Notes: generated by a model from the sequence alone, not told the origin. A stretch of DNA of 8,108 nucleotides from Gammaproteobacteria bacterium (GCA_030620735.1 JAUXDV010000084.1:1-8108), one strand, 5' to 3'. Shown: positions 1 through 6,934, counted from the first letter of the stretch. Numbers and translations: made by a program.

Positions 1-28
1 ACAGACTAAGGAAAAAAGCATTCTTAAT

Positions 29-90
29 CTCTCGCCAAGACGCAAAGACGCAAAGGTTTTTTCTTCGCGAGCTTTGCGACTTTGCGAGAG
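29..90. repeat. Imperfect palindromic intergenic repeat downstream of guaB
   Basis: The arms begin CTCTCGC (29-35) and end GCGAGAG (84-90). Inside them, degenerate GCAAAG-type words on the left (42-57) face GCTTTGC and ACTTTGC words on the right (70-84). The centre, near 57-63, is T-rich. From memory, the words CGCAAAGACGC and CTTTGCGAGAG recur between genes in many unrelated bacterial genomes, so I read this as a copy of a dispersed palindrome. In the guaB transcript it would fold about 40 nt after the stop codon. A run of six T on the minus strand lies at 12-17, but about 11 bases past the stem, too far for a classic terminator. It may still act as a 3' stabilising hairpin. Confidence 0.65.
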
Positions 91-131
91 TCAAGATTGT
101 ATAAAGCCTTTCACCGTTAGGGAACAATCTA

Positions 132-1601
132 TCAATCCCTGCGGTAATTCGGCGCTTCCTTGGTGATCGTCACATCATGCACATGCGACTCCTGCATGCC
201 CGCGCTGGTAACGCGCACAAACTCAGGTTGACTGCGCATCTCTTCGATAGTGGCGCAGCCTGTATAGCCCATGCTCGAACGAATACCGCCGTTGAGCTGG
301 TCAATGACACTAAGCACCGGCCCCTTGTAGGGAACACGGCCCTCGATCCCTTCCGGAACCAGCTTGTCGGAATCCTTTGTGTCTTCCTGAAAATAGCGGT
401 CTGAAGAGCCGCTCTTGCCGGACATGGCGCCGATCGAGCCCATACCGCGATAGGATTTATAGGAGCGCCCCTGGAAGATCTCAACCTCACCGGGGGATTC
501 GTCGGTTCCGGCAAACAAACCGCCGATCATCACCGCATGCGCCCCCGCGGCCAGCACCTTGGCGATATCACCTGAGTAGCGCAGGCCGCCATCGGCAATC
601 ACGGGAACATCAGTATCTTTCAGCGCCTCGGCAACATTCGAAACAGCCGTAATCTGCGGCACACCGACTCCCGCAACGATGCGCGTGGTGCAAATCGAGC
701 CCGGACCTATACCCACCTTGACAGCATCTGCACCTGCTTCCGCCAGCGCCTTCGCGGCCGCTCCAGTTGCAATATTTCCGCCAATGACCTGGATCTGCGG
801 GTAGTTGGATTTCACCCAGGCAACCCGCTCGAGCACACCCCGAGAGTGCCCGTGCGCCGTATCGACAACAATCACATCGACACCGGCCTCAACCAGTGCG
901 GCAACCCGTTCCTCTGTTCCTGCGCCAACCCCCACAGCGGCGCCAACACGCAGGCGCTCCTCGCTGTCGCGACAGGCATTGGGGAAATCGGTGGCTTTCT
1001 GGATATCCTTGACGGTGATCAAACCGCGCAGTTTAAAATCGCCGTTGACCACCAGCACCTTCACGATCCTATGGTTGTGCAGCAGCGCCTTGACCTCATC
1101 GCGACTGGCGCCCTCCTGGACTGTCACCAGATCCTTTTTGCGGGTCATGATATTTTTTACAGGATCGCCTGGACGAGTTTCGAAACGCAAATCGCGACCG
1201 GTGACGATCCCCACCAGGTCGGAACCATCCACCACAGGGACACCGGAGATATGGTTGATGCGGGTTATCTCCATCACCTCGCCGATGGTGGTATCCGGAG
1301 AGACGGTAATCGGATCACGCACCACGCCGCTTTCGTATTTTTTGACTTTCAGCACCTCGGCCGCCTGCTCCTGTGGCGTCATGTTCTTGTGCACGATCCC
1401 CAGACCACCTTCCAGCGCCAGGGTGATTGCCAGTTTTGCCTCGGTAACGGTATCCATCGCCGCAGAGACCAGCGGAATATTCAGGTCGATGCCCCGTGTC
1501 AGGCGGGTAGAGAGATTGACATCTTTGGGAAGTACGGCGGAGTGCGCCGGAAGAAGCAGAACATCGTCAAAAGTGAGTGCATCCTGGGCAATTCGCAACA
1601 T
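132..1601 (-). CDS. guaB: IMP dehydrogenase (inosine-5'-monophosphate dehydrogenase)
   Basis: It catalyses the NAD-dependent oxidation of IMP to XMP, the committed step of guanine nucleotide synthesis, in the cytoplasm. The product is 489 residues, the usual bacterial length. It opens MLRIAQDALTFDDVLLLPAH, as in E. coli GuaB. The catalytic barrel is split by two CBS domains (about 92-150 and 151-205). The loop GIGPGSICTTR holds the catalytic Cys304, and DRYFQ (401-405) is the mobile flap with the Arg-Tyr pair. The phosphate-binding region DGGLRYSGD starts at 337. An in-frame ATG occurs at 1640 and the frame stays open to 1649, but a TATAAT box covers 1639-1644, so I place the start at 1601; the upstream SD is weak. 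The stop is TGA. guaA, often the next gene, is not in the remaining 131 bases. Confidence 0.97.
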   Translation of the reverse strand: MLRIAQDALTFDDVLLLPAHSAVLPKDVNLSTRLTRGIDLNIPLVSAAMDTVTEAKLAITLALEGGLGIVHKNMTPQEQAAEVLKVKKYESGVVRDPITVSPDTTIGEVMEITRINHISGVPVVDGSDLVGIVTGRDLRFETRPGDPVKNIMTRKKDLVTVQEGASRDEVKALLHNHRIVKVLVVNGDFKLRGLITVKDIQKATDFPNACRDSEERLRVGAAVGVGAGTEERVAALVEAGVDVIVVDTAHGHSRGVLERVAWVKSNYPQIQVIGGNIATGAAAKALAEAGADAVKVGIGPGSICTTRIVAGVGVPQITAVSNVAEALKDTDVPVIADGGLRYSGDIAKVLAAGAHAVMIGGLFAGTDESPGEVEIFQGRSYKSYRGMGSIGAMSGKSGSSDRYFQEDTKDSDKLVPEGIEGRVPYKGPVLSVIDQLNGGIRSSMGYTGCATIEEMRSQPEFVRVTSAGMQESHVHDVTITKEAPNYRRD

Positions 1602-1638
1602 TGTGAGGGCTTCGCTATCTATCTGAAAGTAACGGAGC

Positions 1639-1671
1639 ATTATACCCATTTTGCGGTTTTTTTATAGTCAA
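1639..1671 (-). promoter_or_regulatory. Likely guaB promoter
   Basis: On the minus strand a perfect TATAAT lies at 1639-1644. It is followed by a GC-rich stretch (GCTCCG), a discriminator of the kind seen in growth-rate-controlled promoters. The best -35 word, TTGACT at 1666-1671, is 21 bases upstream, which is longer than the ideal 17, so the -35 assignment is weak. The A-rich spacer and upstream T-tract may compensate. Transcription would begin near 1632, giving a leader of about 30 nt before the ATG at 1601. This would let guaB be expressed apart from the genes upstream. Confidence 0.55.
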
Positions 1672-1779
1672 AAAAAGAGTTTAGTTCAGCAATTTCCCCA
1701 ATCTGTCTGCGCAATCTCATGTTCTCATTAACCTCGCGCATTATTCGAGCCGGAATAGGATGTGCACGAAAATATGGTT

Positions 1780-3405
1780 TTACTTCACTCCATCCACAGC
1801 AAGGCAGGAACCCTGCTGCTGCGTGTTGCAGATACGTCCGTGAACCTGTGGATTGATGCCCTCTTGCCCCTCAGACTGCAACGCCCCGATGACGATGTCT
1901 CGCAGTTTAGGACGCTCCATACTCTTGTCAACGATCAGATCGCGATGCAGCATAGCGTAGCCATCCCGATCTCCTTTATCATCGATCAGGTAGTAATTGG
2001 TGACTGCCAGAATCTCCTCCCCTGGATCGACGGCGCGCGCCCCACCGGCTGTCAGCAAGGTCAGTTGATCTGCTGTCTCGCTGTACGGATCGTGACGAAA
2101 AGCAAATCCGGCTATCTGCAGCCAGTGGCCGTTGCCTGTCCACTGCCTCACAGCCCGGCTGATAATCTGCTGCAGCATTGCCCCGTTGATTTTGATCACC
2201 AGCATGTGATTGGGATAGGCAAAGAGTTCATTCAGGTGCCTGCGGGTAATCGCCTCGCCTTTCGCAAGATTGTGATTGATGCGCAGGCTACCGGCATTAA
2301 TGAAGGAGATTTGCGCCCCCTTCTCCCTGAAATGCTGCAGCGCGACATCAGCAATCCAGTTGCCGACATTGGTTTCAAAACGTCGGATCATCAGCTCTTC
2401 CGCTATCAGATCAACGCCTGCATAACCAACAACATCCCCCAGGCATTCCGCACCAAGCGCTCTCTGCTGACAAAACTCCTGTTCGAAACGCTGCTTCCAG
2501 GCTGCAACCCGTGCAGCCATCTGCGGGTCATGCTGAAGTTTCCCCGGAATCTGCTCAAAGCGGTTCTCCACCATCGGCAAAGCACCCTTTCCAGGCTTGA
2601 TAAGAGTGACAGCGGCAGTCAGTGCATCCGCATCCGCCTTGATCACAAACCGTCCGTTGACCTCGACCATCTGCCGATTGTGTTCATGGCCCCCAAAGAT
2701 GATATCCGGCCCCCTGCCGCCGAGTTGCTGGTGAATCTGCTTGTCCTGATCCATGGTCAGGTGGGTCAGCGCAATGACAATCTCCGCCCCCAGGCTGCGC
2801 AGCTGCCCGCTCATGTGACGCGCCGTCATGACCGGGTCGGAAAAACTCTTGACATAAGCCGGATGCATGCTGTCAATGGTCAAGCCGAAAATTCCGACTT
2901 TGACGCCATTGACTTCGATCAGTTTTGAAGGGACCAGGTGACCGCTGTGCACCATCGGTTTGCCGGCTTGATCTTTTTTATAGCTGATATTGGAACTGAC
3001 CCACTCAAACTGCGACCCATCCATGCGGGACGACAACATAGCCGCATATTTCAGTCGATGTTTGTCAAATTCATGATTGCCGATGGTGACAAACATCAGC
3101 GGATCATCGGCATCAGGGTCGCCATCCAACTGATTCAGCAGATCGATCATCTGTTCGCCTCTGAACTTGCGGCTCAGCAGCGAAGGAAACAGAAAATCCC
3201 CTGCATGCAGCATCAACACATCGCCATATTGTGCTTCGAGTTGCTGACGCAGCGTGCGAACTCCGGGAAGATTATCCAGACGGTAGACATCATTGATCAA
3301 CAGCACAGGAACCTGTTTGTCGATGCTGCCGTGAACTGCATCCGCCATCACAGGCAGAGGAAGCAACAGTGTGAAAAAAGTCAGAGCAGAGAGAAACTTA
3401 CCCAT
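1780..3405 (-). CDS. Secreted 5'-nucleotidase / metallophosphoesterase (UshA-like, COG0737 type)
   Basis: This 541-residue protein has a signal peptide: a Lys at residue 3, a hydrophobic core at 4-19, and cleavage probably after VMA at 21. The mature enzyme should act in the periplasm on nucleotides or related phosphoesters. The N-terminal metallophosphoesterase domain shows IND-V-Y (D39, Y41), AGD (D70), GNHEFD (109-114), THL (H215) and GGHEH (238-242). The C-terminal nucleotidase domain shows NW-IAD (349-353), NAGSLR (370-375) and a late DRDGYAM in place of the usual GGDGY. The first motif is normally D-x-H; here Tyr replaces the His. The start ATG is clear, but the SD is poor (CGGG about 8 bases upstream). 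The gene lies 77 bases after rlmB, and guaB follows about 180 bases downstream. The substrate cannot be read from the sequence: a cyclic-phosphodiesterase, UDP-sugar or 5'-nucleotidase role are all possible. Confidence 0.88.
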   Translation of the reverse strand: MGKFLSALTFFTLLLPLPVMADAVHGSIDKQVPVLLINDVYRLDNLPGVRTLRQQLEAQYGDVLMLHAGDFLFPSLLSRKFRGEQMIDLLNQLDGDPDADDPLMFVTIGNHEFDKHRLKYAAMLSSRMDGSQFEWVSSNISYKKDQAGKPMVHSGHLVPSKLIEVNGVKVGIFGLTIDSMHPAYVKSFSDPVMTARHMSGQLRSLGAEIVIALTHLTMDQDKQIHQQLGGRGPDIIFGGHEHNRQMVEVNGRFVIKADADALTAAVTLIKPGKGALPMVENRFEQIPGKLQHDPQMAARVAAWKQRFEQEFCQQRALGAECLGDVVGYAGVDLIAEELMIRRFETNVGNWIADVALQHFREKGAQISFINAGSLRINHNLAKGEAITRRHLNELFAYPNHMLVIKINGAMLQQIISRAVRQWTGNGHWLQIAGFAFRHDPYSETADQLTLLTAGGARAVDPGEEILAVTNYYLIDDKGDRDGYAMLHRDLIVDKSMERPKLRDIVIGALQSEGQEGINPQVHGRICNTQQQGSCLAVDGVK

Positions 3406-3421
3406 GGAAAACCCGATTTAA

Positions 3422-3464
3422 CTCCCTCGCCCCTGGGGAAGAGGGTTGGGTTGGGGTGAGGGAG
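3422..3464. repeat. GC-rich palindromic intergenic repeat between rlmB and the nucleotidase gene
   Basis: The left arm CTCCCTCGCCCC (3422-3433) pairs with GGGGTGAGGGAG (3453-3464) with one mismatch. The centre is purine-rich (GGGGAAGAGGGTTGGG). From memory this matches a very widespread intergenic sequence in proteobacteria, often written CCCTCACCCCAACCCTCTCCC followed by its complement. It fills most of the 77-base gap. It has no T-run on either side, so it is not an intrinsic terminator, although a hairpin in the mRNA could set the relative levels of rlmB and the downstream gene. Confidence 0.75.
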
Positions 3465-3482
3465 AACGTGAGGAGGAAATGA

Positions 3483-4250
3483 TCACTTTTCCAAACGCTG
3501 ACGCACCACCTCATAGAGCGCAACACCGGTTGCGACAGAGACGTTCAGGCTCTCAACCGTTCCTGACATCGGCAGGCTCACCAGCTGGTCACAATGCTCC
3601 CTGGTCAAACGGCGCATGCCCTTCTCTTCACCGCCCATGACCAGCACAGTCGGTGTTTTCAGGTCAATTTCATAGAGTGACTGCTGCGCCTCGCCTGCGG
3701 CGCCGATGATCCACACGCCGAATTGGTCCGCCAGCATCTTCAGGGTTCTAGCAAGATTGGTCACCTGAATAAAGGGAAGCCTCTCTGCGGCGCCGCTGGC
3801 CACCTTGCAGGCAACCGGCGTCAGACCAACGCTGCGGTCTTTGGGTGCAATCACGGCATGCACACCCGCAGCATCAGCTGTTCTCAAACAGGCGCCAAGG
3901 TTGTGTGGGTCCTGAACACCGTCTAGCACCAGCAGCAGCAGGGGGCCCTCCACCTTTTTCAAAATTCCGGGCAATTCCGCTTCGCTGGTTGCAGCAGGTG
4001 CCCTGGTGCGGATCAGAACTCCCTGATGATTGATATTGGGGGCCAGTTCGGAGATTTGCTGTTTGCTGACTTGCTGAGATGCAATGTGATGGCTGCGCAG
4101 TTCGGAGAGGATCTCCCTGATGCGTTTATCATGTCGACTGCTGTCGACCCAGGCATCGGTGATCGATTCTGCACCATGGCGCAGCACGTTGCGCACGCTG
4201 TGGATACCGCCGATCAGACGTTCCTTGTCGCTCACTTTAGCCGCACTCAT
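3483..4250 (-). CDS. rlmB: 23S rRNA (guanosine(2251)-2'-O)-methyltransferase RlmB
   Basis: This SPOUT-class enzyme methylates the 2'-OH of G2251 in the P-loop of 23S rRNA, using S-adenosylmethionine. The 255 residues comprise an N-terminal substrate-binding domain (about 12-90, starting LIGGIHSVRNVL) and a C-terminal knotted domain. The three SPOUT motifs are intact: motif 1 DGVQDPHNLGACLRTADAAG (N117, R123), motif 2 VMGGEEKGMRRL (204-215) and motif 3 LPMSGTVESLNVSVATG (226-242). Very similar blocks occur in E. coli RlmB. The protein is about 10 residues longer at the N-terminus than E. coli RlmB. I keep the ATG at 4250, although its AGGG is unusually close; an in-frame GTG at 4235 would give a more usual length. 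It follows rnr by 111 bases, the same order as in many gammaproteobacteria, and is probably co-transcribed with it. Confidence 0.95.
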   Translation of the reverse strand: MSAAKVSDKERLIGGIHSVRNVLRHGAESITDAWVDSSRHDKRIREILSELRSHHIASQQVSKQQISELAPNINHQGVLIRTRAPAATSEAELPGILKKVEGPLLLLVLDGVQDPHNLGACLRTADAAGVHAVIAPKDRSVGLTPVACKVASGAAERLPFIQVTNLARTLKMLADQFGVWIIGAAGEAQQSLYEIDLKTPTVLVMGGEEKGMRRLTREHCDQLVSLPMSGTVESLNVSVATGVALYEVVRQRLEK

Positions 4251-4273
4251 ACCCTGACAAGCATGCGCCTATA

Positions 4274-4336
4274 GGATGTGCTGAGCTTACGAAACGCATC
4301 GATCTTGATTGATGCGCCTCGTTCCTCTGCACATCC
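4274..4336. repeat. Long imperfect hairpin between rnr and rlmB
   Basis: Read on the minus strand, the left arm is GGATGTGC-A-GAG-GA-ACGA-GG-CGCATC. The complement of the right arm is GGATGTGC-T-GAG-CTT-ACGA-AA-CGCATC. That gives 21 paired bases in four blocks, interrupted by three internal mismatches, with a loop of about 10 bases. Each arm alone is a weak hairpin (GATGTG facing CGCATC). The element is therefore two inverted copies of a short unit, recalling the TAGGATG...GCGCATC-type repeats of proteobacteria. It takes up most of the 111-base gap and would fold in the rnr-rlmB transcript. There is no T-run after it, so read-through is likely. Confidence 0.7.
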
Positions 4337-4361
4337 CATGATTGATTTTCCGCACAACATA

Positions 4362-6731
4362 TCAACGACGTCTTCTGCGTTTTCTGGGCTGCTTGTTCGA
4401 CTGCTTGTCGGACTGCTTATTCGCTTGCTTGGCTGGCTGTTTGCCTGTCTGCTTACCGCCCTGCTTACTGCCCTGCTTATTGCCCTGTTTATTACTGCGA
4501 TTGCGAGGACGCTTTTTCGGACGGCTCTTGTTGTCACCGCCCTTGCCATCGTCAGGAAGCACAAAATCGATCTTGCGGTCATCGATATTGACAGCGGCGA
4601 TACGGATGCGCAGCGGATCCCCCAGGCGATAGGATATGCCGCTGCGCTCACCATTGAGACGATGCCCGATGGGATCAAAATGGAAATAGTCGCGATCCAG
4701 CGCAGTGATATGCACCAGGCCGTCCACGTAGATATTGTCCAGCATCACGAACAGGCCAAAACCTGTGACGCTGGTGATGATGCCGTCGAACTCCTCGCCA
4801 ACCTTGTCGACCAGATACTCGCACTTGAGCGTATCCATCGCATCCCGGGTCGCCTCGTCCGCACGCCGCTCGGTGGTCGAGCAGTGCTCCGCAACTCCCT
4901 GCAGTTCAGACACGCTATAGTGAAAATCCTTCGGCTTGCCACCCCTCCCCACATGCTTCAGAGCCCGATGCACCAGCAGATCCGGATAGCGGCGAATCGG
5001 CGAAGTAAAGTGAGCATAAGCATCATAGGAGAGCCCGAAATGCCCGACATTTTCGGTGCTATAGACTGCCTGTGACATGGAGCGCAGCAGCACGGTCTGG
5101 ATCAACTCCCTGTCGGGACGATCCTGCACGCCGGCAAGCAGCTTCGAATAGTCAGCGCCCGTCGGTTTGTCACCGCCGCCAAGCGTCAATCCCTGCTCAC
5201 CGAGAAACTGGCGCAGGTCTGTCAGCTTGTCGACAGGCGGGCTTTCATGAATCCGATACAGCGCTGGTATTTTCTTGCGCTGCAGCAATCCCGCCGTGGC
5301 CACGTTTGCAGCCAGCATGCACTCTTCAATAATCTTGTGGGCATCGTTGCGCACCACGGGAACAATGTTTTCGATTTTTCCATCTTTGAAAATCGCGCGG
5401 GTCTCGGTAGTCTCAAACTCGATGGTGCCGCGATTCTTGCGCGCAACCACCAGCACCTTATAGAGTGCATAGAGCTCCTCGAGGTGCGGCACTATATCTG
5501 CGTACTGCTTGCGCAGATTGTTGTCGCCATCGACCAGCATGGCCGCGACCTTGTTGTAGGTGAGACGCGCATGCGAATGCATCACAGCCTCAAAAAAACG
5601 CGAGCGCACGATCTTGCCTTCGCGATCCAACAGCATCTCGCACACCATGCAGAGGCGATCTACCTTTGGCTTCAGAGAGCACAACCCGTTGGAGAGAATC
5701 TCCGGCAGCATCGGGATCACGCGATCCGGGAAATAGACCGAATTTCCGCGTTTATAGCCCTCTTTATCCAGAGGCTTGCCCGGTTTCACATAGTTCGAGA
5801 CGTCGGCGATGGCGACATAGAGCCGCCAGCCATTTTTTGTGCGCTGACAATAGACCGCATCATCAAAATCACGCGCATCCTCGCCATCGATGGTCACCAA
5901 CGGCAGATGGCGCAGATCCTCTCTCCCCTGCTTGTCCGCCTCGGAGACCTCTTCAGAAAATTCGCCGATCTGCTGCTGAACATCCTCAGGCCACTCCACC
6001 GGAATCTCGTGGCTGAGTATGGCAACATCGGTCTCCATGCCGGGAGCCATGTGCTCGCCCAACACCTCGACTACCTTGCCGACCGCCTGGGTGCGGCTGC
6101 TCGGCTGTACGATCAGCTCGACCGATACGATATCACCCTCGGAAGCACCGCCAAGCTCACTGCCGGGAATGATGATTTCATGGGTAATGCGCTTATTATC
6201 GGCGCGTACGAAACCCACCTCGCTCTCGAGGTGAATACGGCCGACGATGCGGGAGTGGGCGCGTTCCAGTACTTCAACGATGGCTCCCTCACGACGCCCC
6301 CTGTTATCCACACCGGAGACGCGCACCACGACGCGGTCGCCATGCAGCACCTGGCGCATCTCACGCGGCAGCAGAAACAGATCGTCTCCCCCCTCTTCAG
6401 GAGTGAGAAAACCAAAGCCATCCTTATGCCCGATCACCCGGCCGACAATCAGATCCGTCTTGTTGATGACGCAGAACCCGCCCTTGCGATTGCGGATCAC
6501 CTGGCCATCGCGCACCATGGCGCGCAAACGATAATCCAGCGCTTCAGACTGCTCTTCCGTTATCTGTAGATGAAATACGAGCTTATTGAAACTGAGGGGA
6601 CACCCCTCCTCATTGAGCGTCTGCATGATGAACTCCCGACTGGGAATCGGGTTGTCATACTTCTTTGCCTCCCTGGCGAGGTTGGGATCCTTGCGAGGTC
6701 TGCGTTGTTTTTGTTGTTTTCTCTTTGTCAC
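4362..6731 (-). CDS. rnr: Ribonuclease R (3'-5' exoribonuclease, RNB family)
   Basis: RNase R degrades structured RNA processively from the 3' end and acts in rRNA quality control, trans-translation and cold survival. The 789 residues show a basic N-terminus, a winged-helix region (about 28-90), two cold-shock domains (about 93-155 and 160-235), the RNB domain (about 270-600), an S1 domain (GEEFDGIITSVTGFGLFVML from 646) and a basic tail. The catalytic centre IDGEDARDFDDAV has D282, D288, D290 and D291 in the family's spacing. SPIRRYPDLLVHR (577-589) is also intact. The start codon is GTG, with AGAAG about 6 bases upstream. The next gene is rlmB, the common gammaproteobacterial order. The tail has nine xKQx units and then RKRRRRR; lysine-rich tails are usual in RNase R, but this regularity is not. 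Confidence 0.97.
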   Translation of the reverse strand: MTKRKQQKQRRPRKDPNLAREAKKYDNPIPSREFIMQTLNEEGCPLSFNKLVFHLQITEEQSEALDYRLRAMVRDGQVIRNRKGGFCVINKTDLIVGRVIGHKDGFGFLTPEEGGDDLFLLPREMRQVLHGDRVVVRVSGVDNRGRREGAIVEVLERAHSRIVGRIHLESEVGFVRADNKRITHEIIIPGSELGGASEGDIVSVELIVQPSSRTQAVGKVVEVLGEHMAPGMETDVAILSHEIPVEWPEDVQQQIGEFSEEVSEADKQGREDLRHLPLVTIDGEDARDFDDAVYCQRTKNGWRLYVAIADVSNYVKPGKPLDKEGYKRGNSVYFPDRVIPMLPEILSNGLCSLKPKVDRLCMVCEMLLDREGKIVRSRFFEAVMHSHARLTYNKVAAMLVDGDNNLRKQYADIVPHLEELYALYKVLVVARKNRGTIEFETTETRAIFKDGKIENIVPVVRNDAHKIIEECMLAANVATAGLLQRKKIPALYRIHESPPVDKLTDLRQFLGEQGLTLGGGDKPTGADYSKLLAGVQDRPDRELIQTVLLRSMSQAVYSTENVGHFGLSYDAYAHFTSPIRRYPDLLVHRALKHVGRGGKPKDFHYSVSELQGVAEHCSTTERRADEATRDAMDTLKCEYLVDKVGEEFDGIITSVTGFGLFVMLDNIYVDGLVHITALDRDYFHFDPIGHRLNGERSGISYRLGDPLRIRIAAVNIDDRKIDFVLPDDGKGGDNKSRPKKRPRNRSNKQGNKQGSKQGGKQTGKQPAKQANKQSDKQSNKQPRKRRRRR
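4386..4493 (-). repeat. Nine 12-base units coding the (xKQx)9 tail of RNase R
   Basis: Nine consecutive four-residue units (residues 747-782) read NKQG, NKQG, SKQG, GKQT, GKQP, AKQA, NKQS, DKQS and NKQP. All share Lys-Gln at positions 2 and 3. In DNA the conserved core on the plus strand is CTGCTT, CTGTTT or TTGCTT every 12 bases. The first and fourth positions of each unit are the variable ones. This looks like growth of a microsatellite-like array in frame, followed by drift. The tail should be disordered and positively charged, suited to RNA or ribosome contact. Confidence 0.9.
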
Positions 6732-6763
6732 AAATTTCTTCTATAATTAAGTTTCAGCTGCAC

Positions 6764-6792
6764 ATTGTACGTTGACAAGCGCTTAATGTCTC
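6764..6792 (-). promoter_or_regulatory. Likely rnr promoter
   Basis: Minus strand: the -10 word TACAAT (6764-6769) lies 17 bases after a -35-like GAGACA (6787-6792). The start of transcription would be near 6757, leaving a leader of about 25 nt before the GTG. The -10 matches 5 of 6 consensus bases and the -35 matches 4 of 6. A second possible -35 word, TTGTCA at 6773-6778, lacks a -10 at good spacing. The site interleaves with the tRNA promoter on the other strand. Confidence 0.45.
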
Positions 6793-6800
6793 TGTAGAGT
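6772..6800 (+). promoter_or_regulatory. Promoter of tRNA-Leu
   Basis: A perfect -35 TTGACA (6772-6777), a 17-base spacer and a -10 TAGAGT (6795-6800) precede the tRNA. The discriminator TCGCGC (6801-6806) is GC-rich, a hallmark of stable-RNA promoters that respond to ppGpp. Transcription should start near 6807, about 30 bases before the mature tRNA. Confidence 0.75.
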
Positions 6801-6807
6801 TCGCGCA

Positions 6808-6823
6808 CCACCGAAAAAGGTGG
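6808..6823 (+). other. Hairpin in the tRNA-Leu 5' leader
   Basis: CCACC (6808-6812) pairs perfectly with GGTGG (6819-6823) around a GAAAAA loop. It sits right at the predicted 5' end of the precursor, 13 bases before the RNase P cleavage site. It could protect the 5' end or assist processing. Confidence 0.5.
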
Positions 6824-6836
6824 CTCCGAACACCAT

Positions 6837-6923
6837 GCCGAGGTGGCGGAATTGGTAGACGCGCTAGCTTCAGGTGCTAGTGAGCTTTGGCTCGTGGAGG
6901 TTCAAGTCCTCTTCTCGGCACCA
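6837..6923 (+). tRNA. tRNA-Leu, anticodon CAG
   Basis: This is an 87-base class II tRNA. The acceptor stem GCCGAGG pairs with TCTCGGC (6913-6919; last pair G-U). A is the discriminator (6920) and CCA is encoded (6921-6923). The D arm contains AATTGGTAGAC. The anticodon stem CTAGC/GCTAG holds the loop TTCAGGT with CAG at 6871-6873, reading CUG. The long variable arm has stem GAGC/GCTC with a TTTG loop. The T stem GGAGG/CCTCT encloses TTCAAGT. The body is close to E. coli tRNA-Leu(CAG). It is divergent from rnr and is followed by a terminator, so it is a single-gene unit. Confidence 0.97.
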
Positions 6924-6934
6924 TTATAGAGATC

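Noticed and set aside
1762..2928. A 388-codon open frame antisense to the nucleotidase gene.
   Set aside because: The opposite strand codes for an intact family protein with signal peptide and motifs, so this is a shadow frame.
3472..3640. A strong AGGAGG ribosome site 2-3 bases before an ATG at 3480 on the plus strand.
   Set aside because: The purine run belongs to the edge of the GC-rich palindrome, the spacing is too short, and the frame is antisense to the conserved rlmB 3' end.
5247..6569. A 440-codon open frame antisense to rnr.
   Set aside because: It mirrors the codon pattern of a clearly real rnr, is rich in His, Ile and Ala in the way reverse frames are, and has no domain I recognise.
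6742..6747. A perfect TATAAT on the plus strand between rnr and the tRNA.
   Set aside because: No acceptable -35 lies 16-18 bases upstream (TTCTCT at best), and the TTGACA/TAGAGT pair further down explains tRNA transcription better.
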